A stretch of 64,000 nt of DNA from Fictibacillus phosphorivorans (GTDB lineage: Bacteria; Bacillota; Bacilli; Bacillales; Fictibacillaceae), in the NCBI RefSeq assembly GCF_001619875.1, contig NZ_LRFC01000001.1:248001-312000 (forward strand). Direction: 5' to 3'. The notes beneath the pieces were generated by a model, which was given only the letters and a program-made list of their open reading frames with translations, was not told the origin of the DNA and did not search any database. Shown here in pieces: positions 16,890-25,715 of the stretch. The translations under genes were made by a program, and so were the position numbers. Position 1 is the first letter of the stretch, and each line of letters starts with the position of its first letter.

Positions 16890-19800
16890 ATGACAACGAT
16901 GACAAAAGGGAACTTTGATATCAAAGCTGGTGATTATACATTTACGTTTTTAAGCAGTGGTGATGTTTTCGAGGCTTCCTATAACGATACGATGATCAAT
17001 CAATGGATGAGTAACCCGATCGATGGGTCATTAAACAATCTATATTTACGTTTATTTAAAGAGGATGGGATTCAAACAGTTCCATTAGTAGGTTCAAAAT
17101 CAGGAAGCGCGGTCTCTCATACTAACAGCGAAGTGTTTTGGGAAGGCACATTTCAAGATGTTTCTTATAAAGTCACGTTTACACTAAGTGAAAATGGCAT
17201 TTGGTTTTGGAATGTGGAGCTAAACGGATCTGACGTTAAAGCAGATTTGATCTACGGTCAGGACGTTGGTCTGGCACATAGAGGGGCAGTGCGAACGAAC
17301 GAGGCGTTTACCGCACAATATGTCGACCACAAAGTATTTGAAGATGATGCACTTGGGTATGTTGTATGTTCCCGTCAAAACCAGCCGAACGGAAAAGCTT
17401 TTCCATATCTGCAGCAAGGGTCACTTACTAAAGCTGATGGTTACGCAACAGATGGTTTTCAGTTTTTTGGAACTTCTTATAAAGAAACGGATATTCCTGA
17501 GGTTCTTTTTAAGGAAAACTTGCCGAACGAAGTGTATCAATATGAGTTTGCATACATTGCTCTTCAATCAGAAGTGGTTGAGTTAGATGGAAAGCAGCAA
17601 TTCGTCTTTTATGGCTGCTTTAAAGAAGATCATCCAGAAGCGGTCACGTCAGTTGAATTCCGAACTGAAATAGAAGAAGCCTGGGAAAAAGTTCAGAATC
17701 ATACAAGCAAGGAAATGACAAAGCTTGAGAAAGTAAAGCGTAATCACGAGTTTGGTGGAACATTAAAAACAGATGATCTTTCTATAGAAGAAGTGGATGT
17801 TCTTTTCCCAAAAAGAATTTTAGAAGAGTACGAAGGAGACACACTTCTATCATTCTTTACCCCAACATACGAGCACATCGTATTAAAAGAAAAAGAAAGA
17901 ATCGTAGAACGGCCGCACGGACACATTCTCGTAACGGGGAACAACGTGAAGTTAAAAGAAGAGATCATTACAACAACATCGTATATGTACGGAATCTTTA
18001 ATTCACAGTTAGTTGTCGGAAACACATCGTTTAATAAGATGCTCACGAACGCTCGTAACGCTTTGAACGTGATGAAAACGTCTGGCCAGCGCATTTATGT
18101 TGAGCTCGAAGGTAAGCTGCAGCTATTAACGATGCCTTCACTTTTTGAGATGGGCTTCAACTACACACGTTGGTACTACAAAATAGATGAAGAGATGTTT
18201 ATCATTACAAACTTCACGACCGTTGACACGCCTGAAGTTGAGCTTCAAGTTAAAGCTTTAAGCGGAAAACCTTATCGCTTTGTCGTTACTAATCAAGTGT
18301 CGATGAACAATCAAGAATATGAAGTTGCATACAAAATGGAAAAAGAGGATAACGTTCTTTCGTTCTATGCTGATGATTCATCAGACAGCTCAAAAACATA
18401 TGCAAACTTAAGCTATCGCATGAAACTGACAGGTAGTGAGATGTCTATCACAGATGAAACCATTTTTGGTGAAAACATTGATTCTGGTTCTGCATCACTA
18501 GTCGTTTTTGAATTATTACCAACAACGGAATGGAAATTAACGGTTCAAGGTCTGATCGATGGTAAAGAGCTGCCGTTTACAGAGAAAAAGGCTGAAACAG
18601 AAATTGAGCGTTATCGTGCGTTTATCCGGCACACGAACCGCCATTTCCGTTTAACAAAAGACGGGAAAGAAACGCATGATCTTCAAAAAATGAACGCGTT
18701 AGCACACTGGTACACGCATAATATGCTGATTCACTATTCTGTTCCACATGGTTTAGAGCAATATGGCGGAGCAGCGTGGGGAACTCGTGATGTTTGTCAG
18801 GGACCTGCAGAATATTTCTTAGCAACACAGCATTATGATGCGGTAAAAGAGATCCTCTTAACCGTTTATTCTCATCAATATGAAGAGACAGGGAACTGGC
18901 CGCAATGGTTCATGTTTGATCAGTATTTTAAGATTCAGCAAGAAGAGTCACACGGTGACATCATTGTCTGGCCGCTAAAAGCAGTAGCTGATTATCTTGC
19001 GGCAACAAACGACTATGATATTTTAAAAGAGAAATTACCATACACCACAAACCGTGATTTTGGGTTTACTGAGAAAAAAGCAACGTTGTTCGAGCACATA
19101 GAGAAGCAGATTCGCTATATGAAAGATAACTTCTTGCACGATACACACCTTTCTTCTTATGGGGATGGAGACTGGGATGACACGCTGCAGCCAGCTAATC
19201 CTCAACTCAAAAAATTTATGGTGAGCTCTTGGACGGTTGCACTAACCTATCAAGTGATGACACAGTTCTCAGGATTATTAAAAAAGGTGGACAAAGTTCA
19301 TGCTGCGGAACTAAGTTCTTTAGCTGAAAACATCAAATCTGATTATCAAAAGTACATGCTGAGCACGGATGTCATTCCTGGATTCGTTTATATGGAGAAT
19401 GCAGAAGAACCGAAACTAATGCTTCATCCGAGTGACAACACAACAGGCATCAACTATCGTCTGCTTCCGATGACACGCAGTATGATTGCTGAGCTTTTAA
19501 CACCAGAGCAGGCTGAAAGACATTTGAACCTCATCATGGATACATTTTATTGCCCGGATGGCGTTCGATTGATGGATAAACCTGCTCACTACAAAGGCGG
19601 TGTGAGTACACATTTTAAACGTGCAGAACAGGCATCCAATTTTGGGCGCGAAATCGGACTTCAATACGTACACGCGCATATTCGTTTTGTTGAAGCGATG
19701 GCGAAGCTTGGAAAGTCTGAAGAAGTCTGGAGTGGGTTAGAAAAGATCAACCCAGTGATGATTCAAGAGAAAGTCCCAAATGCAGAGCGGCGTCAAAGCA

Positions 19801-20234
19801 ATGCCTACTTCTCGAGTTCTGATGGTGATTTTAAAACACGCTACGAGGCACAGGAGCGCTTTGGTGAGTTAAAAGAAGGGAAGGCAAAAGTAAAAGGCGG
19901 CTGGCGCATCTATTCTTCAGGACCAGGAATCTATTTCAATCAGTTGATCTCAAACTGTTTAGGAATTCGTCCACAAGGTGAACAGCTGATCATCGATCCT
20001 GTATTATCAGAAGACTTAAAGGGATTAGAGATGCAGTACATGCTTGATGGAAGACCTGTTACGTTTGTGTTCCATGATCGTGGTGAAGGTTCAAGAAGAC
20101 TTCTCGTTAACGGTCAAGATGTGGATTCTGAAGTGTACGAAAACCTTTACCGGGATGGTGGAGTGGTCGTCGATCGATCTGTGTTTGTAAAAAAATTGTC
20201 AGCAGATGTGAATACCGTCGAGATTTATTCCTAA
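16890..20234 (+). CDS. GH94 1,2-beta-oligoglucan phosphorylase
   Basis: 1114 residues, cytoplasmic (no signal). The N-terminal half is the GH94 beta-sandwich. The C-terminal half is the (alpha/alpha)6 barrel with QYGGAAWGTRDVCQGPAEYF, the general-acid motif GDGDWDDTL (about residue 758) and RRQSNAYFSSSDGDF. Length and the N-terminal sequence pattern match the sophoro-oligosaccharide phosphorylase of Listeria innocua (about 1080 residues, from memory) rather than cellobiose phosphorylase (about 800). It would convert sophoro-oligosaccharides and phosphate to glucose-1-phosphate and a shorter chain. Its own promoter and operator lie upstream, and lacI follows. Confidence 0.87.
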   Translation: MTTMTKGNFDIKAGDYTFTFLSSGDVFEASYNDTMINQWMSNPIDGSLNNLYLRLFKEDGIQTVPLVGSKSGSAVSHTNSEVFWEGTFQDVSYKVTFTLSENGIWFWNVELNGSDVKADLIYGQDVGLAHRGAVRTNEAFTAQYVDHKVFEDDALGYVVCSRQNQPNGKAFPYLQQGSLTKADGYATDGFQFFGTSYKETDIPEVLFKENLPNEVYQYEFAYIALQSEVVELDGKQQFVFYGCFKEDHPEAVTSVEFRTEIEEAWEKVQNHTSKEMTKLEKVKRNHEFGGTLKTDDLSIEEVDVLFPKRILEEYEGDTLLSFFTPTYEHIVLKEKERIVERPHGHILVTGNNVKLKEEIITTTSYMYGIFNSQLVVGNTSFNKMLTNARNALNVMKTSGQRIYVELEGKLQLLTMPSLFEMGFNYTRWYYKIDEEMFIITNFTTVDTPEVELQVKALSGKPYRFVVTNQVSMNNQEYEVAYKMEKEDNVLSFYADDSSDSSKTYANLSYRMKLTGSEMSITDETIFGENIDSGSASLVVFELLPTTEWKLTVQGLIDGKELPFTEKKAETEIERYRAFIRHTNRHFRLTKDGKETHDLQKMNALAHWYTHNMLIHYSVPHGLEQYGGAAWGTRDVCQGPAEYFLATQHYDAVKEILLTVYSHQYEETGNWPQWFMFDQYFKIQQEESHGDIIVWPLKAVADYLAATNDYDILKEKLPYTTNRDFGFTEKKATLFEHIEKQIRYMKDNFLHDTHLSSYGDGDWDDTLQPANPQLKKFMVSSWTVALTYQVMTQFSGLLKKVDKVHAAELSSLAENIKSDYQKYMLSTDVIPGFVYMENAEEPKLMLHPSDNTTGINYRLLPMTRSMIAELLTPEQAERHLNLIMDTFYCPDGVRLMDKPAHYKGGVSTHFKRAEQASNFGREIGLQYVHAHIRFVEAMAKLGKSEEVWSGLEKINPVMIQEKVPNAERRQSNAYFSSSDGDFKTRYEAQERFGELKEGKAKVKGGWRIYSSGPGIYFNQLISNCLGIRPQGEQLIIDPVLSEDLKGLEMQYMLDGRPVTFVFHDRGEGSRRLLVNGQDVDSEVYENLYRDGGVVVDRSVFVKKLSADVNTVEIYS

Positions 20235-20242
20235 CCATTCGG

Positions 20243-20266
20243 TATAATAAAGGAAACGTTTGCAAC
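20243..20266 (+). promoter_or_regulatory. -10 box and operator/cre-like site before lacI
   Basis: TATAAT (20243-20248) is followed by GAAACGTTTGCAAC (20253-20266). This matches the local operator in its left half and the CcpA cre consensus well, so it may serve autoregulation, carbon catabolite control, or both. Confidence 0.6.
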
Positions 20267-20289
20267 AAGAGAGATAGGAGAGAATTTCG

Positions 20290-21255
20290 TTGGTAAGTAT
20301 AAAAGACATTGCAAAACAAGCAGGTGTTTCCATCTCCACGGTCTCCTATGCCCTAAACGGAAGTCCGAAAGTAACAAAGGAAACATCTGCACGTATTCTA
20401 GCCATAGCTAAAGAACTAAATTATATTCCGAGTGCAGCTGCTCGTTCATTGAAAAAAAGAGAAACAAAAATCATTGGCATTTATTTAACCGATTATAGCG
20501 GTGCTTTTTATGGCCAGCTTCTTCAAGGAATGATGGAAACGTTAAGTGAGAACGGGTATGAACTTATCGTTTGCAGCGGGAAAGAGTCGCACCGTTTTCT
20601 TCCTGAACGCATGATCGATGGAGCGATCATATTAGATGCAACCTATAAAACTGAAGAACTGTTAAGTCATGCAGAACGCGGTCATAAACTCGTTGTGATG
20701 GATAGAAGAATGGATCACTCAAATATCTCTCAAGTGCTGCTCGATAACAAAGCAGGTGCAACACTTGCCATTGATTATCTCGCGGAAAAGGGCCACCAGA
20801 AGATCTATGTCGTAAAGGGACCTGATATTTCGTTCGATGCGATGCAGCGACTGGAGGCTGTGCAAAAAGCGGTTCAGCGCTATTCTCAGATTGAGTACAT
20901 TGAGTTGCAAGGTGATTTTAACAAGTTATCTGGAGAAGCAGCCGCCAAAAGAGTTCACCAGGAATTCTCAGAGCCAGTTGGTGTGTTTTGTTTAAATGAT
21001 GAAATGGCGATCGGTATGTATAACTATTTTAGCCGAACGAATTTACGTGTTGGCGAGGATGTTCATATCATAGGTTTTGATAACATTGAAGTTTCCCAAT
21101 ATGTCCAGCCAAGACTAGCGACCATAAACTATTCCAAACATAAATGGGGCGCACTCGCATCAGAATTATTGCTAAATTTGATCAAAAAACAAAAAAATGA
21201 ACATGAGCGGATCAATGTAAGCCTGATTGAAGGAGATTCTGTTCGAAACCGTTAA
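20290..21255 (+). CDS. LacI family transcriptional regulator of the beta-1,2-glucan locus
   Basis: 321 residues. The N-terminal helix-turn-helix (VSIKDIAKQAGVSISTVSYA) with the hinge region PSAAARSLKKRET is textbook LacI/GalR. The rest is a periplasmic-binding-protein-like effector domain (GVFCLNDEMAIGMYNY, HIIGFDNIEVSQYVQP). The start is TTG, supported by TAGGAG 9 bases upstream. It directly follows the phosphorylase gene. The GAAACGTTTC palindromes at three promoters of the locus are its likely targets, with a sophoro-oligosaccharide as the likely inducer. Confidence 0.9.
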   Translation: MVSIKDIAKQAGVSISTVSYALNGSPKVTKETSARILAIAKELNYIPSAAARSLKKRETKIIGIYLTDYSGAFYGQLLQGMMETLSENGYELIVCSGKESHRFLPERMIDGAIILDATYKTEELLSHAERGHKLVVMDRRMDHSNISQVLLDNKAGATLAIDYLAEKGHQKIYVVKGPDISFDAMQRLEAVQKAVQRYSQIEYIELQGDFNKLSGEAAAKRVHQEFSEPVGVFCLNDEMAIGMYNYFSRTNLRVGEDVHIIGFDNIEVSQYVQPRLATINYSKHKWGALASELLLNLIKKQKNEHERINVSLIEGDSVRNR

Positions 21256-21355
21256 AGCGCATAGGCTAAGGGGTTCTTTTTGGAAGAGAAATTGTAATGC
21301 TCAAGCCTTTTATCAGGTGAATAACACTATAATTGGATAGGTAATTTACTTTAAA

Positions 21356-21388
21356 AAAGATCAGATTATTTTTGTCTGGTCTTTTCCT
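21356..21388 (+). terminator. Terminator after lacI
   Basis: Stem AAAGATCAGAT / GTCTGGTCTTT (21356-21366 with 21374-21384, two G-T pairs), followed by TTCC and T-rich DNA. Confidence 0.65.
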
Positions 21389-21473
21389 TATTTTGTTATT
21401 CAATTTTGCACCCAGCTTACAGAAATTATTGCAGCATCCTGTTTTACGGTACTTGTTATTTTATTTATTACAC

Positions 21474-21575
21474 TTTCGCTCAATCGAATGGGGTTTTCGC
21501 TCAGTCAGGGGTCCGTTTCGCTCAGTCGGAGGTTCGTTTCGCTCACAACACACCTGTTTTCGCTCAATAGCGTAG
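21474..21575. repeat. Array of 21 bp units, core TTTCGCTCA
   Basis: Five units start at 21474, 21495, 21516, 21537 and 21558, exactly 21 bases apart. TTTCGCTCA is identical in all five, while the other 12 bases change. Because 21 is seven codons, one frame reads as a false peptide with FRS at every seventh position. The array lies between convergent lacI and terC. Of the 599-base gap 21256-21854, the rest holds two terminators and no recognisable gene. Confidence 0.85.
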
Positions 21576-21741
21576 AATTGTTCTTTTTAACTAAGGATGA
21601 CAGCTCAATTGACAAGTGAATGTGCATTCCAATTCCCTCCGTGACAATAATTAGTGTATCTTACTAAAAAGTATGGTACTTGTGCTGAAAATTAAGGTGT
21701 AAAACTGGTGTTTTTTTATTAAATCCCTTACAAAATAAGAA

Positions 21742-21769
21742 AAAACGCAGCGAATTTTCGTTGCGTTTT
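21742..21769 (-). terminator. Terminator of the terC gene
   Basis: Stem AAAACGCAGCGA / TCGTTGCGTTTT (21742-21753 with 21758-21769, one G-T pair) with a T-rich tail on the minus strand (TTCTTATTTTG). Confidence 0.75.
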
Positions 21770-21854
21770 ATAGTACTAATGCTATGAGTTTTGGCTTGTA
21801 TTTTCTCGTTTTCTCCCTAAAAAGAGAACCCGTTACGCCTCTACTTACTTCCAA

Positions 21855-22631
21855 CTATTCTGCTTGAGATTGTGGTGACTTTTCTTTTGATAAGAACCAG
21901 CCTCCTGCAGCAATCAGGATCAGTACAATATAGAAGGTCATTTTCCACTCAGGTGATTTTGCAAAACCTTCCGAAAGAATGGCTAAGTCAGGGTGTGCAA
22001 GTGTATAAACTGCTAATTTCACACCTACCCAGCCCACGATTAAAAAGGCCGCAATTTCAAGGCCAGGCTTAGAGTGCAGGAGTTTAACAAAAAAGTTAGC
22101 GGCAAATCGCATGATGATGAGTCCAATTAACCCCCCAGCGAAGATCACGGCAAACTTTCCTCCGTCAAGTCCGCCGATCTTAGGAAGTCCAGTATCAGGA
22201 AGCGCAACTGCCAATGCTACAGCAGCTAATATAGAATCGACCGCAAACGCGATATCAGCCAGCTCGACTTTAAATACTGTGGTCCAGAACCCGGATTTTT
22301 TCTTATCAGGTTTTAAGCTTCCATTTGAGTCATCTGTCTTTTTCACAAGCACTTTTCTAAAAATATGATTTAATGCGATGAATAGAAGGTACACAGCACC
22401 GATCGCTTGAACCTGCCACACATTGACTAAGAATGAAATGGCAAAGAGCGATGCGAAGCGGAAAAAGAAAGCACCAACTAAACCATAAAATAAGGCTTTC
22501 TTCCGTTGTTCTTCAGGTAAGTGCTTCACCATGATCGCTAACACGAGTGCATTGTCTGCAGCTAATAAACCTTCCAACGCGATCAACACTAATAAAATCC
22601 AACCATACTCTAACAGGATCGATAAATCCAT
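21855..22631 (-). CDS. ykoY: TerC family membrane protein (YkoY/MeeY-like)
   Basis: 258 residues with about eight membrane helices. Two TerC signatures carry conserved acidic residues in the membrane: LEGLLAADNALVLA and VELADIAFAVDSILA. TerC proteins are linked to manganese efflux and metalation of exported enzymes; Bacillus YkoY and YceF have that role. The start AAGGAGGAAATAAC-ATG is clear. The gene is preceded by a yybP-ykoY riboswitch with two terminators, the arrangement of Bacillus ykoY, so I favour YkoY over YceF. Confidence 0.85.
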   Translation of the reverse strand: MDLSILLEYGWILLVLIALEGLLAADNALVLAIMVKHLPEEQRKKALFYGLVGAFFFRFASLFAISFLVNVWQVQAIGAVYLLFIALNHIFRKVLVKKTDDSNGSLKPDKKKSGFWTTVFKVELADIAFAVDSILAAVALAVALPDTGLPKIGGLDGGKFAVIFAGGLIGLIIMRFAANFFVKLLHSKPGLEIAAFLIVGWVGVKLAVYTLAHPDLAILSEGFAKSPEWKMTFYIVLILIAAGGWFLSKEKSPQSQAE

Positions 22632-22663
22632 GTTATTTCCTCCTTTGTTTATAAAAAATAAAA

Positions 22664-22734
22664 AAGACCTTTACCTAGTGAAGGCAAAGGTCTTACATAA
22701 AAAGAGACCTTTACCAGCCGAACGGTAAAGGTCT
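22664..22734 (-). terminator. Two tandem terminator hairpins of the riboswitch
   Basis: On the minus strand, a perfect 11 bp hairpin (AGACCTTTACC / GGTAAAGGTCT, 22705-22734) is followed by TCTTTTTATG. Then comes a second hairpin with nearly the same arms (22664-22694), followed by TTTTTTATTTTTTA. The first hairpin shares bases with the aptamer end. Confidence 0.85.
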
Positions 22735-22826
22735 TGCTAACAACAATAACGTTGCCAATATAGCCGAGAGCACGAAGCTCCGAAATGACGACCATATTGT
22801 AAAAGCTACTCCCCTTTAGGAGCTAT
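22722..22826 (-). promoter_or_regulatory. yybP-ykoY (manganese) riboswitch aptamer
   Basis: On the minus strand the leader contains AAAGGGGAGTAGC, then GGTCGTCATTTCGGAGC, GTGCTCTCGGC, GGCAACG and AGCAAGACCTTTACC. These are the conserved segments of the yybP-ykoY class in order. This RNA senses Mn2+ and turns transcription on for exporters. It sits between promoter and terC. The 325-base gap 22632-22956 is otherwise empty. Confidence 0.9.
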
Positions 22827-22956
22827 GAAGTTACTATTATCATATTATGTTGTACTTGATATTGTCAATTATATTCTCAATGAAGTGTGTGGAATTAACT
22901 TGAACGGGTTGTTGTAGTATTCTTATAGAAATCAAGAGGAAAGTGGGGGTAAACCG

Positions 22957-23523
22957 TTGGATCAACAACAATACATAATTGATATGATCGAAAAAGATGA
23001 CTGGATGATGAGTGTTTTACGTGCTGCCAAAACGTTAGAACTACCAGACTGGTGGATCTGCGCAGGGTTTGTTCGAACAAAAATTTGGGACACTCTTCAT
23101 GGTTTTGAAGAACGAACAAAGCTCTCAGATATCGATGTCGTTTATTATGACCCACATCATTTAAGCAAAGAAGTAGAAAAGAAGTATGAAGAGATGCTTC
23201 ATAATCGGATGCCTGACCTGCCATGGTCGGTTAAAAACGAAGCAAGAATGCATCTCGTAAATCATGATTTCGAGCCTTATACATCAACCGTTGATGCTAT
23301 TTCTAAGTTTCCTGAAACCGTGACGGCCCTTGGAGTCACACTCAATGACAGGGATAAAGTAATTTTAGCTGCACCGTGTGGACTTCACGATGTTTTACAT
23401 ATGGAAGTGAGACCCACTAGCATTTTTACCAAGACAGAGGAGAGAAGAAGCAAATATAGAGAGCGTGTTAAAAACAAAAACTGGCAAGCGACCTGGCACA
23501 AAGTGAAAATCGCCGAATGGTAA
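22957..23523 (+). CDS. Nucleotidyltransferase family protein (COG3575/DUF925)
   Basis: 188 residues, start TTG with a GGGGGT site. Seen: WWICAGFVRTKIWD (the G-x-V-R glycine loop) and the acidic motif LSDIDVVYYDP (D-x-D), both typical of minimal nucleotidyltransferases of this family, plus a C-terminal RVKNKNWQATWHKV. Substrate unknown. Monocistronic, ending before a clean terminator. Confidence 0.82.
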   Translation: MDQQQYIIDMIEKDDWMMSVLRAAKTLELPDWWICAGFVRTKIWDTLHGFEERTKLSDIDVVYYDPHHLSKEVEKKYEEMLHNRMPDLPWSVKNEARMHLVNHDFEPYTSTVDAISKFPETVTALGVTLNDRDKVILAAPCGLHDVLHMEVRPTSIFTKTEERRSKYRERVKNKNWQATWHKVKIAEW

Positions 23524-23524
23524 A

Positions 23525-23557
23525 AAGCTTGAGCAAGTGGCTCAAGCTTCTTTCTTT
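23525..23557 (+). terminator. Terminator between convergent genes
   Basis: Perfect 10 bp stem AAGCTTGAGC / GCTCAAGCTT (23525-23534 with 23540-23549), followed by CTTTCTTTG. Confidence 0.85.
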
Positions 23558-23584
23558 GACTCATATATTCTTCGTGAAAAATTG

Positions 23585-24049
23585 TTAAACCGTACTTTTA
23601 CTCCTATATCTCCTCGGACCTGCTGGCTCCGTTGGTTCTTCAGGTTCCTTTGATTCTCTTCTTCTTCTAGGTTTAAACAAGGCGTAACTCAAACAAAAAC
23701 CGATTGAGCAAGTGATTCCATATCCAAATACGGCAAACGTATTGAGTCCTTCAAACTTTGCCCAATAGAAAATGGTAAAACGATAGATCAGAAGAAAAAC
23801 GACACTAAGTGCAATATATAAAAGCAGGTGAAATCGGAATTTCAATCTCATCTTATCTTTAAAAGATTCAATAATAAAGGCTACAGGAAGTGTGCAAAAA
23901 AGAAAAAAAGGAAGTGCTGTAATAATTCCGAAAAATAGACCGAATAACACACTTTGTGTGCGAAGTTCTAAAGGGTTTCCGCCAGGAATGGCAAAAAAGA
24001 ATAATGCGCCACAAAGTACTGATATTACAGATGAAATAATAACTCTCAT
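23585..24049 (-). CDS. Hypothetical membrane protein with proline-rich tail
   Basis: 154 residues, four membrane helices in the first 125, then a charged tail RRRESKEPEEPTEPAGPRR. The ATG has an AAGGAG site and sits 4 bases after the stop of the VOC gene, so it is the last gene of a minus-strand group. No family recognised. Confidence 0.65.
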   Translation of the reverse strand: MRVIISSVISVLCGALFFFAIPGGNPLELRTQSVLFGLFFGIITALPFFLFCTLPVAFIIESFKDKMRLKFRFHLLLYIALSVVFLLIYRFTIFYWAKFEGLNTFAVFGYGITCSIGFCLSYALFKPRRRRESKEPEEPTEPAGPRRYRSKSTV

Positions 24050-24053
24050 GAAT

Positions 24054-24443
24054 CTATCTCCTTACTGCTTGTTGAAGCTTCTCATATGTAGCTTCTTCAT
24101 CTTTGTATTCAAACAATCCTAAGCAATTTCCCCAAGGGTCTGAAAAAGTAGCCCATCTTACAGACACTTCATCACGTTCACAAATCTCAAATTGTTCAAT
24201 GTTTAATTTCTTAATCAATCGTGTCCGTTCACCTTCAAGGTCCATAACACCTAAGCGGATCGGACCGTTTCCTTCTGTTGGAGTTCCCTCTGCTACCTGC
24301 AGCCAGCAGTTAGGAAGCAGCTCCCACTCTGCGAAACCATCATGGGGATTGAAGTCAGGTGCACGGTTCAACAGCGTTTCATAAAATTGCTGTCCTTCAC
24401 TCATATGAGGAACACGAACTTGAACAGTCATTTCATATATCAT
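24054..24443 (-). CDS. VOC (glyoxalase/bleomycin resistance) family protein
   Basis: 129 residues. The start YEMTVQVRVPHMSEGQQFYE and the end WATFSDPWGNCLGLFEY (the SDPxGN turn before the last strand with its Glu metal ligand) define a vicinal-oxygen-chelate domain. Substrate unknown. Clear AAAGGAG before the ATG. Located between the membrane protein and a broken lipoprotein gene on the same strand. Confidence 0.82.
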   Translation of the reverse strand: MIYEMTVQVRVPHMSEGQQFYETLLNRAPDFNPHDGFAEWELLPNCWLQVAEGTPTEGNGPIRLGVMDLEGERTRLIKKLNIEQFEICERDEVSVRWATFSDPWGNCLGLFEYKDEEATYEKLQQAVRR

Positions 24444-24456
24444 GTGTTATTCTCCT

Positions 24457-24823
24457 TTACTTAATCGTATTGTCTTCTAAAAACGTTCTTAGTGACTCAG
24501 AAGTTTCATAACAGACGTTTTTATTTTCAGTACAGATTACTTCTCTTTCTGCAGAATAAAGAAGTTTTGCCTCTGTTTGTTCTCTGCTGAATTCTTCAGA
24601 TTCCTTTGAAGTCTTAAGAATAAACGAATAATCAGGTTTTAGAGAGGGTGTATCGATTTCTTTCATTTTTCCTAAGGTCATTTACAATAATTTGGTCTAT
24701 CAATCCAAATTTTGTTCCGAAGCGTTCGTTAACTTGTACCTCTATATTTGATCGTAATGGGGATGGATCGCTGCAGCCGGTTATTAGTAACACAAGGCGC
24801 AGAGGCAGATTCTTATTTTTCAA
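24457..24823 (-). pseudogene. Small lipoprotein gene broken by a frameshift
   Basis: The first part starts with TTG at 24823, whose TTGA overlaps the stop of the kinase gene. It encodes a lipoprotein signal (LRLVLLITGCSDPS, lipobox ITGC) and runs to IIVNDLRK. The second part continues in another frame from KMKEIDTPSLKPDYSFILKT to the stop at 24457. The span of 367 bases is one more than a multiple of three. Removing one A from the run of five at about 24671 gives a continuous protein of about 121 residues. Family not recognised. Confidence 0.65.
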
Positions 24824-25632
24824 AAGCGTTTATCCTTTACGTAAGTTTCTATAAGAGATACCAGCTGCTTTATTTCGTGATGTGGAAGTTTCTCACTCAA
24901 CCTAGCTGCTGCATTGATAACCATCCATTTTCGCAGGGAACTTTTTGAAAAAGAATATTGCCTATTATAACGATGTTTATAATACTTTGCTAAAAGTTTG
25001 CGGACATACAACATCGTTCTATATTTCAGTGAACTTGTATACTTGGATAAACCGCCGAAGCATAAAATAAGCAGAGTTCGTGCTAAGTCAGCTTCTCTGT
25101 TTCCTTTTGTAGCGTCAGCCCAGTCGATTATGGTTGGATCGTTTCCAGAAAGCAGGATATTATCGGGATGAAAATCACCATGACATAAAGATTCCCCATC
25201 TGGCAGTGTTCTGAGGAAGTCATATATTTTTATTTTCACTTCATTATTTAGCGCATCTGCAGAATCAATCTTTCTCAATAAAACATCTCGTTGAGAAGGA
25301 AGGCGAGAAAACGTCTTTTCATGTATGTTTACTTGGAGATGTGCCATTTGTTTGAGTAGGCGTAAAATAAGCCAGGGTTTACTTTCTAATAAGCTAGTTA
25401 CTGTAGTGCCTTCAATTCTTTCATAAATAAGCGCTCTTCTGTCTGCAATCGTACCACTTTTACAGACAGAAGGTGCCGGAAGTCCTGAGTTACTGATCAT
25501 TTTACCAACTACAAATTCTTGTTCAATAGAAGCATCTGATACGTCCTCATAAAAGAGTTTCGCCACTTTCTTAGAAGAGAGGGCTACCACTTGTGCTGTA
25601 CTTCCTTCACCAATTACATTTATATGTTCCAC
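24820..25632 (-). CDS. Aminoglycoside phosphotransferase / choline kinase-fold protein
   Basis: 270 residues. Seen: a glycine-rich N-lobe loop (VIGEGSTAQVVAL), a lysine strand (KKVAKLFYED), the catalytic loop SLCHGDFHPDNILL (HGDFHPxN) and the metal motif IIDWADA. These are the APH/Brenner kinase signatures. It probably phosphorylates a small hydroxyl compound; antibiotic resistance cannot be inferred. It is translationally coupled to the broken lipoprotein gene downstream. Confidence 0.82.
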   Translation of the reverse strand: MEHINVIGEGSTAQVVALSSKKVAKLFYEDVSDASIEQEFVVGKMISNSGLPAPSVCKSGTIADRRALIYERIEGTTVTSLLESKPWLILRLLKQMAHLQVNIHEKTFSRLPSQRDVLLRKIDSADALNNEVKIKIYDFLRTLPDGESLCHGDFHPDNILLSGNDPTIIDWADATKGNREADLARTLLILCFGGLSKYTSSLKYRTMLYVRKLLAKYYKHRYNRQYSFSKSSLRKWMVINAAARLSEKLPHHEIKQLVSLIETYVKDKRF

Positions 25633-25715
25633 GTCATGTGAACTCCTTCAGTACAGTTTCTATACATGGATAATTTTAGCATATATTCCAAGTGAAGAAC
25701 GTATAAATATTTTGT

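Noticed and set aside
21372-21575. 67-residue open frame with FRS every seven residues
   Set aside because: It is the 21 bp array read in one frame. No ribosome binding site, and spacer residues show no protein-like conservation.
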